A stretch of 64,000 bases of DNA from Brachycybe producta (taxonomy: Eukaryota > Arthropoda > Diplopoda > Playtdesmida > Andrognathidae). Position 1 is the first letter of the stretch. Each line of letters opens with the position of its first letter. Below, in pieces: positions 28,329-39,693 of this stretch. Under the pieces are notes generated by a model. The model saw only the letters and a program-made list of their open reading frames with translations, was not told the DNA's origin and searched no databases. The position numbers and the translations under genes are program-made. The stretch lies in the NCBI GenBank assembly GCA_036925085.1, contig JAUPFP010000143.1, forward strand, positions 93,779 to 157,778. Reading direction: 5' to 3'.

Positions 28329-29367
28329 TCATACTGAATAAATTATATTGTTGGAAATCCATACAATGATTTTTACAAGTAGAAATAATAATGCACTAGA
28401 CTGAATAAATGAACCTCCACCTTGATACAGATTAATGTCATTAACACATGGTGAAAGTGATGTGACACCTTGAAAATACTTTGCTAAAATGTTGAAGGGT
28501 TCTTTGTGTGGAGTACCGTTTAATAAATTCAGCAGACAATTAAAAGAAGTGTGCATATCACTGTAGAAATAAAACAAAAATATAAAGCATTTTTCAGTTT
28601 CTAAACAGTTTTTTTTTTCAAATTAAAAACTTTTACAAGATGTACTTACCCGCAAGATACATTATAGTTCGTATATAACTGATGTACTATTCCATATGTA
28701 CAGTTTTTAATATCAGCAGTGTGATTGTTCATAAAGTCAATACTATTATTCATTATACCTAAAAAGAAAAAGATATTTACCAATAAACAGCAAATCAAAA
28801 ACCAATAAACAAAGTTAAACATACCAGTGACATAATTTTCACCCATCCCACATGCTGCATATTTTCCACCTAAAGTAAATGCATCCATCCATTTCAAATA
28901 GGTCACCAATGTGTTGTAGGAACAATTGAAATTGAGACAGTTTTCTTCATATATGTATCTGCAACCAAGCATGTAATTCTGACTCCTTAAAAAATAAAAA
29001 ATTAAAAGCTCAAATGGTTGATAAATAATTTAATTTAATTTAAATTATAACCAGCATAAAAAATCCCAGTCAACATTGTTTGGATCTAACATTGCTGACA
29101 AAGACATGTAATAGTCATTTGTGCAATCCCTTATATGAGCTGGAAATATCTTTTTAAATTTACAATGCTCCTTCTGTTGTTTACTTGATGACAATGTTGA
29201 ACATTGTTTTCTACCTTAATGTTAAACAAAAATAATACATAAAGCACTTTATTAAATGTTGATATAATTAAGTTAAAATTTATAATTAATAAATTGTTTG
29301 AATACCAACCTAGTACAATGTCTGTGCCAAAAAACAAAATAATTGTAAGCAAGATGAATCTCATCAT
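28329..29367 (-). CDS. Cysteine-rich secreted/anchored protein, cluster member B (240 aa)
   Basis: Unrecognised family, five exons: 29310-29367, 29052-29214, 28825-28985, 28650-28758, 28329-28560 (723 nt, phases 1-2-1-2). Exon 1 is a signal peptide (MMRFILLTIILFFGTDIVLG). Exon 2 contains RKQCSTL, EHCKF, RDCTN and ends at DFLC. Exon 3 (YMLGCRYIYEENCLNFNC) aligns with exon 3 of C and D through the YxxGC start. Exon 5 keeps the family end LAKYF-x8-SPC. A Gly-rich stretch (YQGGGSF) is followed by a hydrophobic tail (SALLFLLVKIIVWI), as in a GPI-anchor signal. Several NxS/T sites suggest N-glycosylation. It is the most compact gene of the cluster, with introns of 66-95 bp. Confidence 0.82.
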
Positions 29368-30010
29368 TAATTCAATGCAATCAAATAAGTCGTTTCAAGT
29401 TTAAAAAATAATAAAATAATGTACTCAATATCTAATGCAACCTGTTTTCCATTTCATTTATATCAATAAGTTGTCACTCAAAGTACAAAATATGACAGTT
29501 AAGTTCATATCTTTCAGTTGTAAACATGATACAATATATCACAACAGAACAATGTTTAAGTTCTTTTTAAAAAAAAATAGATATTTAGTCTCTTGAGTAG
29601 GGAATTGGAGCATTATACAATATACACATTCAAATTATCAGGTGATCAGATAGATTCTTTAAACTTAATCAATTACTTTAATGCAGTACAGGTTAAACAA
29701 CATTAGCAAGGGGTTTATTAACAACATTAACACGTTAAACAATTCCCTTTATAGGCATATAGGCATTAAGGAATACACAGATCTTTATCGCAATTCTAGT
29801 AAAACATAAAAAGTGGTGTAGGATGAATGACATTAACATTTGTTATTTTAATTTATTTAGCGGATTTATTTTATATTTTATTATTTGTATTTAATTTGTA
29901 TTCGTCTATTTTGGTTTTGATTTTTGCTCCTAAAACAAATTTTATTATTCTTTAATTTCAAATGAATATTTAAATATTGAAATGACTACCAAACATACAA
30001 AAGCAAACAA
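29368..30010. other. Spacer between cluster genes B and C
   Basis: AT-rich spacer, probably holding the promoter of B (right of 29367) and the 3' UTR of C. No further coding or structural feature is seen. Confidence 0.5.
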
Positions 30011-31846
30011 TCACCAATAATAAGAAGACCCAATAATTAAAGATGCTATCATTGAAAGAATACAAAACAGAAAACTGCCAGTAATATTTGTACTAGAACC
30101 ACTTCCACCTTCTATGATTATTTGATCATGACAGATGGAATTTGCAACACTTTTGTACAAAAACTGAGCTACCAAAGTTCGAAGTCCTTTGTATGAGCAT
30201 TTGTCCAATTCATTCAACACATTATGCATGTATTTATCCATATCTCTGTTAATATAAGAAATTAAAATTAACATAATGTACAACTAAATATTCAACTCAA
30301 CACAGATAAGAAAACAATTGTATTGACCTGCAGTTTATAGTTTGTCCGTAATATACACTATTTACGAGATTGTAAACTTGTGGATCAATGACTATTTTAT
30401 TCAAACAATCACTTCCGCCATTTTTATGAATATCTGTTATTAAAAAAACACAATGCAAAATTAATTTCTCAGCAATATCAAAATATATTTTGAGTTGTCT
30501 TAAAAAGGTTTGACTTAAGGTGGTTTTAAGGTGTAAACGAGCCTCAAATTCTGGTTATTCTGACTTTCAAAGAGAAAAATTCAGCGTAGCTTTTGTTAAA
30601 CTACAATTCTAGTTTCTAAAACAAACTAGAATTGTAGCTTAACAATTACTTATAGATAATTTCATGTTTAAATATTTTTAATACTTTTTATGGCAGTTTG
30701 AAAATGAGCAAACATTAAGCTGACATTTTTTAAAAATTCTGTCTACCCTTCTAGTTTATAAAACACTTTCTAGTTTCTCTAAAATTTTGCTCTTGAAAGA
30801 CAGACTAATCAGTTTGCAAATCAGCTGTTTGTAAACGATCTTAAGTGAAAGTTGAAAGTGTTTCAAAAGCTAGAAGGGTTGGCTTAAAATGATGACAAAA
30901 AAAGCTTATTTCGAAAGTAGAATATTCAGCTACCCTTCTAGTTTCTAACACATTCAATTTCTACTTAGCGTTGATTCTGAAACGGATAATATCCAGAGTT
31001 AGAAAATCACCTGTTTCTAAAAACAACTTACTGTCAATGTCACTGAAAGGATTTCCACAAATAAAATCTTTTGCTGTGTTTGGAAACGTGTCGATCCAAA
31101 AGGGAAGAGTTGATGTGTCACATCTACGTATATAACATTCCGCTAAAAATTGTTGTTTACATCCTATAAAATAATCTGAACTACAAAACAAAACATAAAA
31201 TAAATTATACAGTAAACAAAACAAATAAGCAGACATCAATGTCTCTATATTTGTTTACCTGCACAGGTAACCATAATAGTCTGCATACAACAAAGTGGTC
31301 ATTGGTAATGAAAACAATTGAAAGCATGTAAACTGTTGTGACTGCAACACTTTTCCTTCCGTATTCATGACACGATAAGAATCAGCTTTAGAAAAATGTA
31401 ATATATATTTTAAAAAAAAAATACATTTTTCAGTTTCAACTTAAGATGGTTTATGAAAAGTTGATTTTCGACCTCTTGTCTTTCAGAAGTGCAAAATTAA
31501 TAGAAACCTAAAATTGTTTTAGGAACTAGAAAGGTATCTCAATCACTTCCAAGGAAATTTTCATGTTGATATCTATCCGAGTCATTTTCAAACTCATCTA
31601 AAAAGCTTATTTTAAAAAATATGGACATGAGTGATTGCGCTAGATACCCTTCTAGTTTCTAAATCAATTTCAAGTTTTTTTCTAAGTTTGCTCTTCTGAA
31701 AGACAGAATAATCCGAGTTATAGAGGCGTTTACACTTTTAAACCACCTTAAGTATCATGATGTTAACGTAGGTTTTACTTACTTGAATTATTAAAAATAG
31801 TTGGTAGAAATATTAAAATAATAAGAAACTGAAATATCGTTGCCAT
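30011..31846 (-). CDS. Cysteine-rich secreted/anchored protein, cluster member C (226 aa)
   Basis: Unrecognised family, five exons: 31783-31846, 31259-31385, 31032-31180, 30328-30433, 30011-30245 (681 nt, phases 1-2-1-2). Signal peptide MATIFQFLIILIFLPTIF. Exon 2 has TCFQLFSLPMTTLLY and ends in LC; D has the matching TCLDNFSLPLTSVLY. Exon 3 reads SDYFIGCKQQFLAECYIRRC, clearly like D. Exon 4 has NGGSDC. Exon 5 has DKC-x6-L and NSIC. Then GGSGSSTN, small residues suitable as an anchor site, and the tail GSFLFCILSMIASLIIGS follow. Introns 1 and 3 hold complete palindromic MITEs (31438-31751 and 30514-30845). Confidence 0.85.
30514..30965. mobile_element. Palindromic TTAA-type MITE, copy with a second partial copy
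   Basis: The left end TTAAGGTGGTTTTAAGG and the right arm GTTTGTAAACGATCTTAAG (about 30826-30845) bracket inverted copies of the shared core (ttctagtttctaaaac / gaaactagaa). Inside, ACTACAATTCTAGTTT is followed by its inverted copy. A further half copy runs to 30965. It lies in intron 3 of cluster gene C. Confidence 0.6.
31438..31751. mobile_element. Palindromic MITE with TTAA-type ends (complete copy)
   Basis: The left end CTTAAGATGGTTTATGAAAA and the right end TTTTAAACCACCTTAAG are inverted. The two halves are long imperfect inverted copies, both carrying TTTCAGAAG or its complement and aaactagaaggg or its complement. The ends fit a TTAA target site as used by piggyBac-type transposases, but no transposase is present. 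It lies in intron 1 of cluster gene C. Related copies are at about 20860, 30514, 32255, 37800, 40790, 54300, 59160, 61840 and 63640. Confidence 0.75.
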
Positions 31847-32254
31847 TATAAATACCAAGTAAAATTTCCTTAATAGAAAATAAAAGTCACAAGTAAATTA
31901 AGGTGGACAATCTTACTAGACTTCAAAATTTAAACTGAAAACTTTCAGATGTTGAACAATTTAATGTAGAATATTTTTGTCATAGAACAGTTCCGGGTTG
32001 TCGCTAAAAACAACAATGGATTTTCTAAAATACACAATTTCTCATTATTAAAACAAACGAAAAGGTTTCATAGTAGGTATGATCCAATGAATTACAGTTT
32101 GTATTGGCGTTTCCTTAAATTTGATAAGAAATTGAAAACGATTTAGTGTATAATTTGCACAAACTGTCAACATTGCGACAGAATTTCAGACAATAATGAG
32201 GTAGTATTTGTCTGTAAATAAAATAGGAGTGAGAAAAAAAAATAAATATTGCAC

Positions 32255-32580
32255 AAATTTGCATTCTAGTTGCTCGTTCTGGTGTTTCATGAGAAACTAG
32301 TCGGGGAAATTTTGAAAGTGTGTTAGAAACTAGAACGGTTGCTGAGTCCTTTAATAGTATCTTCATGTTGATATCGTTCAAATTAAACTTTTTATAAACA
32401 AAAATTAAAAAATTTGGGTTATCGTCAAAGTCACACATGTATATTAAATTAAAAAAATACTTTTAAGTGATCGAGCTACCCTTCTAGTTTCTGAAACACT
32501 TTCAAATTTTTCTTAGTTTTTGCGTTTAAAAGAATTCGAAGGGCGTTTACACTTTAAAAACATACTTAAACTAACAAATA
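32255..32580. mobile_element. Palindromic TTAA-type MITE copy
   Basis: The gaaactagaacgg core and its inverted partner cccttctagtttctgaaacac, with the end GGCGTTTACACTTTAAAAACATACTTAA, match the copy at 31438-31751. It lies between cluster genes C and D. Confidence 0.6.
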
Positions 32581-33077
32581 TTGCTTTTTTTATAATGAAC
32601 TGAAATAATACAATTTTGCCAATAATAGGCATCTGGTCGAACTATTATGAAAGGCCATTCATGTCAACAATTCAAATATGGCTATGCATAATTCAAATGT
32701 GGATTGAATCAAAACTGAATTGTGGATATCCACAATTGAATTATGGATAAATAATATTTGGAAATTTTGTTATGAGTGGCCCTCCATAGTGGTTATGAAT
32801 GGTTCGACCAAAAGTGCCAACAAAAAAACACGCCTAAAGTTAGCCACAAAAAATGGCATCTTGTATTGACATTTAATACAAAAATGCAATTTCTAATACC
32901 GTTACTAAGATAATGAAATAAAGATAATATTAATCTTCAAATTTTTTTTTTATTAAAAACATTTTATTTCATATTTATTTGTAAAAAAATGTGTTATTCT
33001 TAACAGAACATTAAAGAAAAATATTATTTTATATGAACAATATAAAATATTGAATACAAAAAACTCAACACACATTT

Positions 33078-35112
33078 TTATTGTCTCTTCAGAGCAATAA
33101 AGACAGAGGCTAAAATTGCTACAACACAAAGAAACAAATTTGTTGGCACATTTGTAGCTGCTCCTGGACTTATGTCACCTTTGCACGGTGTAAGATTCAC
33201 AACTTCATCAAAGTATTTTACGACCACATTTCTAAGATCCTTTTTGTCACAAGAATTCAACTGTTTCGAGACATCATTCATATAGTTACTAACATTCCTA
33301 AAAAGACAATAGAAATACAATTTTATATTATCTAACTCAATTTCAGTTTATAAATTAATATTTCAATTTAAACTGACCTGCAGCTTAGAGACTGACCATT
33401 CCAAATACTTCCATATAAATTAAGAAGTGGCGCTGAAATGTCCAGTCCAACATCAGCCATACAATCTCTGCCACCGTTCGTTTGAATATCTACATAAAAG
33501 AAATTTATTAAAATTATCAAGAAATATATTTTGACTTTGATTCCAAATCTATACCATTGATAGCATTAAATCCAAATACGCAAATATAACTCATGGCAGC
33601 TCTAGGAAAACCTTGTACCCATGGCAGAAGTTTATCATAGTCACAACCACGATCCTTGCAATTGGTAATAAACTGATTTTCACAATCTGAGAAATATGAT
33701 GATCCATCTAGACGTTGGCTTCAAAAATAATTCAAAACATTAAAAAAAACTGTAAAATTATACAATGTATAAGTATTTATATTCCGTGCTGCAGTACGTA
33801 TTTTAGGATATGTTAGGTTGGGTTAAGTTATGGATGACTATAGAGATTTAGCATCGGAACAATAGCAGTGGCGTTGCTAAGAGTAGCATTGAGTTCATAC
33901 TGACACCAGCCTGTTTAATATTAACTTTCGGTGGAGTGAACACGGGGAAATACTCGTATTCACCAAAGGGAGCACGTATCCACAGTCGGAACAACTTACC
34001 ATTGCCTAATGGAGCAGTAGTTCACAATTGTGAACTACTGCTCCATTAGGCAATGGGAAGTTGTTCCAGCCTTAAGGCTGGAAATTTATCCATCCATCAA
34101 TGCTGCCATTAGTTATCTTATCTCCCCCCATTCCTGGTCTAGTAAATACCAACTGTGGGGCCGAAGAAGTCTAGGAATGGGCACGACTTTTTGATAGTTC
34201 ATGTCGCAAAGCGTCGAACCCTTTCCGGCATAAAATTACGAGGCATAACTGGAGTAGTTTGCTCCCGGCGCAAGTTTCCAAAAGGGTGCTTTCAGATTTA
34301 ATTTTTAAATTTTATTTTCTGAAGTTTCCTAATTAATAATTAATAACTTTACATTAATTAGTAGAATAAATTTTCAATAAAAAAAAACTTGATTTGAGAC
34401 TGCAGACTCATGGTGTTCCAGTCTAAATACGGGTGGCTATAGTTTGACCTTTGAATTCTAACCTCTAATTAAGTTCTTTGACTGAAAAACGCATTTTTTG
34501 ATTTAGTTATGAATTCCAAAAACACATTGGAGGTGGGGGAGTTAGATTCTCAAGACTCTGGCTCCCAAAGCCAAAAACCTCGCTAGTCACTGGACAAGGA
34601 CTAGGAAAAATTACTAGCTTTTAACTATATTGTTTCACTAGTTAAACCTAGCTAGTTTTACTGATTTCATATATATCTGCTGTAAAACATGTATTAAAAT
34701 CAATTTAATAGCCATTACATACCCACACACTTGATTGAAAGTATTATTAGAACCATATAAAACAGAAGTTAACGGAAGGGAAAAATTATCCAAACAAGTA
34801 TGACTACTTTGAAGTTGGCTTCTCAGGACCCTTAAGGCCTCATCTGAATTGTAACCTAAAATTAGAAGAAAAAAATACACTTAATTCAGTTTTACACTCA
34901 ACACTAATCAGTTTAAATTTGTATGAAGTTGGTTTATTTAAAGTATTATTCAGTATTCTTAATAATAAATAAATAAAAGTAGAATGAAAACTACATATGA
35001 ATGTATTTATTTAAAAAATAAAATCCGATTTAAATTACTTACTACCGAAAGCAGCAGTTGAAATAACAGCAATAAAACCAGAGAAAATAAGCACTTTGAA
35101 AATAAACTCCAT
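33078..35112 (-). CDS. Cysteine-rich secreted/anchored protein, cluster member D (232 aa)
   Basis: Unrecognised family, five exons: 35043-35112, 34723-34855, 33555-33718, 33378-33489, 33078-33297 (699 nt, phases 1-2-1-2). The signal peptide is MEFIFKVLIFSGFIAVISTA. Exon 2 has TCLDNFSLPLTSVLY and ends VC. Exon 3 has SSYFSDCENQFITNCKDRGC, closely like C. Exon 4 has NGGRDCMADVG, sharing GGRDC with A. Exon 5 has NSCDKKDLRNVVVKYF and LTPC. The tail is NLFLCVVAILASVFIALKRQ; because it ends in basic residues it could be a true membrane segment rather than a cleaved GPI signal. Intron 2 contains an 80 bp near-perfect palindrome. Confidence 0.85.
33988..34067. repeat. 80 bp near-perfect palindrome
   Basis: Two 40-base arms meet with no spacer at CACAATTGTG, and I count one mismatch in the 40 pairs. 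The palindrome sits inside a moderately GC-richer block (about 33780-34300) that looks like an inserted repeat in intron 2 of cluster gene D. Confidence 0.85.
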
Positions 35113-35950
35113 TTTTATGAAAGTAATAACACTTAAAAGTAAAAAAAAATGAATTAAAGATTGTGCTTATAAATTAGTTAGACAGGATTTCCTCTCCTTC
35201 TCTACAGTGAAATTTCAAAGAACAAATGAAATTGGTTGGAAACTGTATTAATATCAGGTAGCACACACCCTAAATTTAATGACGTAATTAATGTTTGTTT
35301 AGCTTTCTCAACGGATTTCATATTGGTGTATAATATTATATAGCATGATGATATCAGCTCCTTTTTATATATATTTGTGATAACAAAAAAAATGATAACC
35401 ACCTAGATAAGTCATGAAACGTAAACATCAAAACTCAACAAACAACCCAAAAGTTTCGATTTTCACACAATAAAAATTACAGTCTACATTCTAAATTTCA
35501 AATTTAGGTCTTAAACATTTTTATTTTATATTAATCAGAGTAAGGTACTGAAAATAATATATTTCTTTTGTAGTTATTTGTATAACCTTAACATTGCATT
35601 TTGCAAATTCTACTATTTGACGTCATCAAATTAGAGATAAATGGTTGATTTCCCTTTTCTCATTATGACACACCTTAAATAAAATTATGAATCATAAAAA
35701 AAATGTTAAGAATTACTCTGTCGAATTACAATTAGGACCTACTGTGGAGACTTTATATTTCAAAACGTATTGAATGTAAAAAATTGAACTTGAATCTTTA
35801 AAAAAAATTAAGAAACAAAAGGGTTTTAATTAAAATTATTTGCGGAATTCTGTTTCAATTTGCATAACAATGACACCCTTCATGGTCACTATACGTTATA
35901 TAAAGAATATTTTGTGACCAAAGGTGTTTATTTGTTTATTTTATTTTGAA
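35113..35950. promoter_or_regulatory. Shared upstream region of divergent cluster genes D and E
   Basis: 838 bp separate the start codons of D (minus) and E (plus), which stand head to head. The region is AT-rich; TTATATAAAG at about 35897 is a candidate TATA-like word for E. A bidirectional promoter is possible but not shown. Confidence 0.4.
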
Positions 35951-37539
35951 ATGGTGGCCATCATAGTTTTCATTATGATGATTTTTGGTAATCATAACAT
36001 ATAATTTAAGAAAGAGATTTGTTTTTTTATAAGTTTGATTTTTCATTTAGATTTCATTATTGGGTCGCCGTTACCAGCTAATAATGAAGTATTTACAAGA
36101 TTTTCAATATTTCATGATTGTATGCATAGAATACCTTTAAAAAATGTTCGCGAAAGTTGCAGGTAAACATGATAAATACTAAATAACCATTGGAAACAAT
36201 CTTGAATGACTTATAATTTGTGTTTAATAGAAATGCTGAAGGATGTTTAGATGATTTATTTGATAGAGTTGGTGATTATTTAAATGCTAAAGCAGAGATA
36301 AAGGCTAAATTGGAAGTGAAACACGAATTGGACCATTTTAAACAGGATTGCAATAATATTTTTGATATGGGTATAGATAATTTTTGTTTTATTTTAACTT
36401 ATTTCCTTAATCTTTGATCGTATTTACGCGTTATAATAATTAAACAATAAAGGTGTGGTTTATATTTTAATAATATTTGGAAATAATTATTTGGGCATAA
36501 TAATTAATATTTGGGGTATTCTTTCGATTCGGAGCTGCTAGTCTCTATGTTAAGGCTGTGGAGTTAAAAGCGAAATAAAGCGAAAAAGCTGTACAATCTC
36601 CTGCAGAGAGGCTAAGTAGCTGCTCATCGAAAAAATTCCAATATTTGGGTCTAAAGTTTGAATATATGACAATATTTTCATTACAGCCAATAGGGAACTT
36701 TTCTGTCAATTAAATGGAATAAAAGTTTGCCTAAATAAAACACACACCATCTATACGAAGGAACCACTTTGCAAGTAACTTCCTTTTTTTTTTTTAAAAA
36801 AAAAAAACTTATTTGCACTGAATAACATTGAATATTGTTTTCATTTTTTTCTTTCAGAAAACTATTTCTTTTAAGAGACTGTTTGGGACCATTTGAACTT
36901 GATTGTTGGAACCGAATTTTTGCAGCTATTTTAAGAACTATTACATTAGGAATTTGGGAATCTAACGGCTGTTCAAATTGTAATTAAAAAATTTTTTATC
37001 TTGAAATTCAAGACGTTTAATCGATTTTTGTTTTTATTAATTAAGCAAATAGCGCCACTGAAGCAATCAATTCGTCTAAAAAGAAAACAACTTCAAGCAT
37101 AAATGGAATTCCTTTTAACAATACATTAGTTTCAACTACAAATAAACCATATACAACAACTACTAGTACTCCTCCTCCTATTGCTCAACACGGGATATTT
37201 AACATGAAGTCACGTAGTTTGAATTTAGTGAAAGATGATGACGTCAGTGTTTTAAATGATGATGATAATATCGATAAAGTTGATAGGTCATTTAATGAGA
37301 CTGTCATGAATCATTCTAAAATAAATTGTACTAGTTTTGAATGTAATGACACTTCATTAAACCAATCTGATTTCAATTATATTAGTCCTGCAAGAGACTT
37401 TATTGATTTTCCTGATTTTACTGATGAAACTATTTTGACCAATAATAACATAAGTAATGTTTCAAACAAAGGGATAAATTCGAAAATATCAAATTTTGTA
37501 TTCATTTTGTCTTTGTTAATTTATATTGTCTATATATGA
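35951..37539 (+). CDS. Cysteine-rich secreted/anchored protein with Ser/Thr stalk, cluster member E (330 aa)
   Basis: Unrecognised family; divergent, longer paralogue. Six exons: 35951-35987, 36051-36162, 36231-36370, 36687-36774, 36858-36979, 37046-37539 (993 nt, phases 1-2-1-2-1). The first five exons repeat the A-D layout: a short signal exon (MVAIIVFIMMIF), then cysteine exons ending in ESC, QDC, PLC and NGC at the same phases as the paralogues. The extra sixth exon adds about 145 residues rich in Ser, Thr and Asn (YTTTTSTPPP), with many NxS/T sites, then the tail NFVFILSLLIYIVYI. This resembles a glycosylated stalk before a GPI-type anchor signal. An open frame continues past the exon 3 donor for a few codons, so an intron-retaining short form could exist. 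Confidence 0.8.
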
Positions 37540-39471
37540 GATTTATTTATTTATCAATATACTTAAATTAATGTTTCATGTTGTTGAAAACTATTTTTTA
37601 CTATTTAAATTCGACTGTGATAAATTTTATATGAACAAATCTTTATTTTAAAATGTTAAAAATAAAAGCAATACTAATTTCTAAATAAATAAAAAAAATT
37701 TAACATTTCGCCAATTGTTTCTGTTCTTATTTATTTCTAATGAAATTTCAGTAATGGATTACGAAGTCAATTTTATGTCAATTATGAAAGATTGTTTTGA
37801 AATATTAACGCCCCCCTCAAATTCTTATTCTGTCTTTCAAAAAGAAATTTACAAGAAACTTGAAAAAGAGTTTCGAGACTAGAAAAAAGCAGCTCATTCA
37901 TTAAATGGAATTCTTCTCATCTTAATATCTTTTAAAATAAGCTTTTTGATCTTTTTGAAAATAATCCAACTTTAAATATAAAATGTTTTTTTTTTTAAAT
38001 TTAGGTCTATAAAAAGTTTAATTTGAAAGATAATATGAATATGAAAGTATTATTTAGTGATCCATCATCTAGGTACTGTTTATAGCTTCTAACACTTTCA
38101 ATTTCTCTTTAGAGACTAGAAGAGCATAGCTAACTCAGTAAATAGTCAGTAAATAGTATTTTTTTCATATCTTTTAAAATAAGCTTTTTATGTCAAGTTT
38201 GAAAATAATCCAACTTTAAGTAAATATTTTTTTTAAATTTTTGTCTATATAAAAAGTTTATTTTGAAAGATACCTAATGATTCAGCTACCGTTCTAGTTT
38301 CTAAACACACTTTCAAATTTCCTACTGCTCCTGAAATGTATAACAAATTCGAAAATTAGTTGTTCATAAAACATTTTAAGAGTTTCTCTAAAATACATCC
38401 AGGTGGAAGCACCAACCAAAGAGCATTTGGTTGAAGACACCGTTTAAAAAACCTCTTATCGATAATTGAGAACAATGGAAATATCAAATACGATATATTC
38501 ATATAATTCACATTAATTCACTTTAAAATATTTTTTAGAAATACATTTTTAGAAATAACGCACCCAATGATATTATTTAAATACAAAGAAATTTTTTTTT
38601 TACTATTTTAATTTTATTTTTAAACTAAACATTTGAAACGATATTTTTTTTTTCTAATCGCGATCTATCGATATATTGAATTTTAAAAAAAAGTTTTCAT
38701 TGTACTATTTCACAAGTTGTCCGTTTCAACAACTTTTATTTGTACAAAAATATATAAACAGTATAATCATATGGTATGTTTTTTTTTAATTATTTAATAA
38801 TTTATTAGAAAATGAAATGCATGTTTTGATGGGTTTCTAATTGGGTTTCATAATTTCGAATTAAAAACTTTCTGCAAAACTTTTTCGCATTGCTGTTTTC
38901 TGGTTAAGAAACTTTTTTCTAGGCCTATTGGAATAGCAATGACCTCTATTCAAATCTGTTACACTTTCTGTAAAAAAAAATATCCACAAAAAATAACTTA
39001 TTTTTTAAATTCATTCTTATACCTTGTACACTAATGAGTTAAATGAATTCAAATTAAATGTGTTTAGGTGAATTATACGGAATCCAGTTAAGGACACATG
39101 AAACAAATAAAAATTGACTTTATTATTAATATTTTAAAATGGAAATACTAAATCAATATTTTTTGAATAGTTTCTATATTATATTTAAGTATTAACTCAA
39201 TATTTTGAGATTATTAACTGAATAAATTGAATTCGATTACATATTGTTTGTTTGCCCTTCCTTCACAGAGGGCTCTGTAGAACACTTTATTTAAATGCAT
39301 TTAAATTATCAGCTGTGTGTACTCGGTATTACTAATTGTTATTACATCTTAAATTATCTGTTTAATAAACTTATGCAATTATTTTGAGTTATTTATTATT
39401 ATTATTATTATTATTAATTTTTCTTTTGTTCTTTCATTTATTTCAGTTTATAGTTATTTAAAGTTTTCATC
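37540..39471. other. Spacer between the cysteine-rich cluster and CCDC66
   Basis: AT-rich with two or more copies of the palindromic ctagaa MITE family (about 37800-38400). A dispersed repeat at 39000-39330, with GAGGGCTCTGTAGAACAC, also occurs near 47950 and 61200. No gene is seen. Confidence 0.5.
37800..38400. repeat. Copies of the palindromic ctagaa MITE family
   Basis: Repeated arms TTTTAAAATAAGCTTTTT, AGTTTAATTTGAAAGATA and TTCTAGTTTCTAA appear twice in both orientations. This indicates two adjacent or duplicated copies of the family seen complete at 31438-31751. Confidence 0.5.
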
Positions 39472-39646
39472 ATGTTTAAATTTGAAACAAAACCTGTGAT
39501 GGGAAAATTGCAAATTTGTGTTTCAAAAGGTAAATAATATTTTTTTTTTAAAAAAAAGTGTAATTAATGTTTTTATTTTTATTTTTGTTGGCACCTTGTA
39601 AATTTTGTTTGTTTCTTATAAATAATAAATGACGAAATAATTAGAA

Positions 39647-39693
<47 letters not shown>

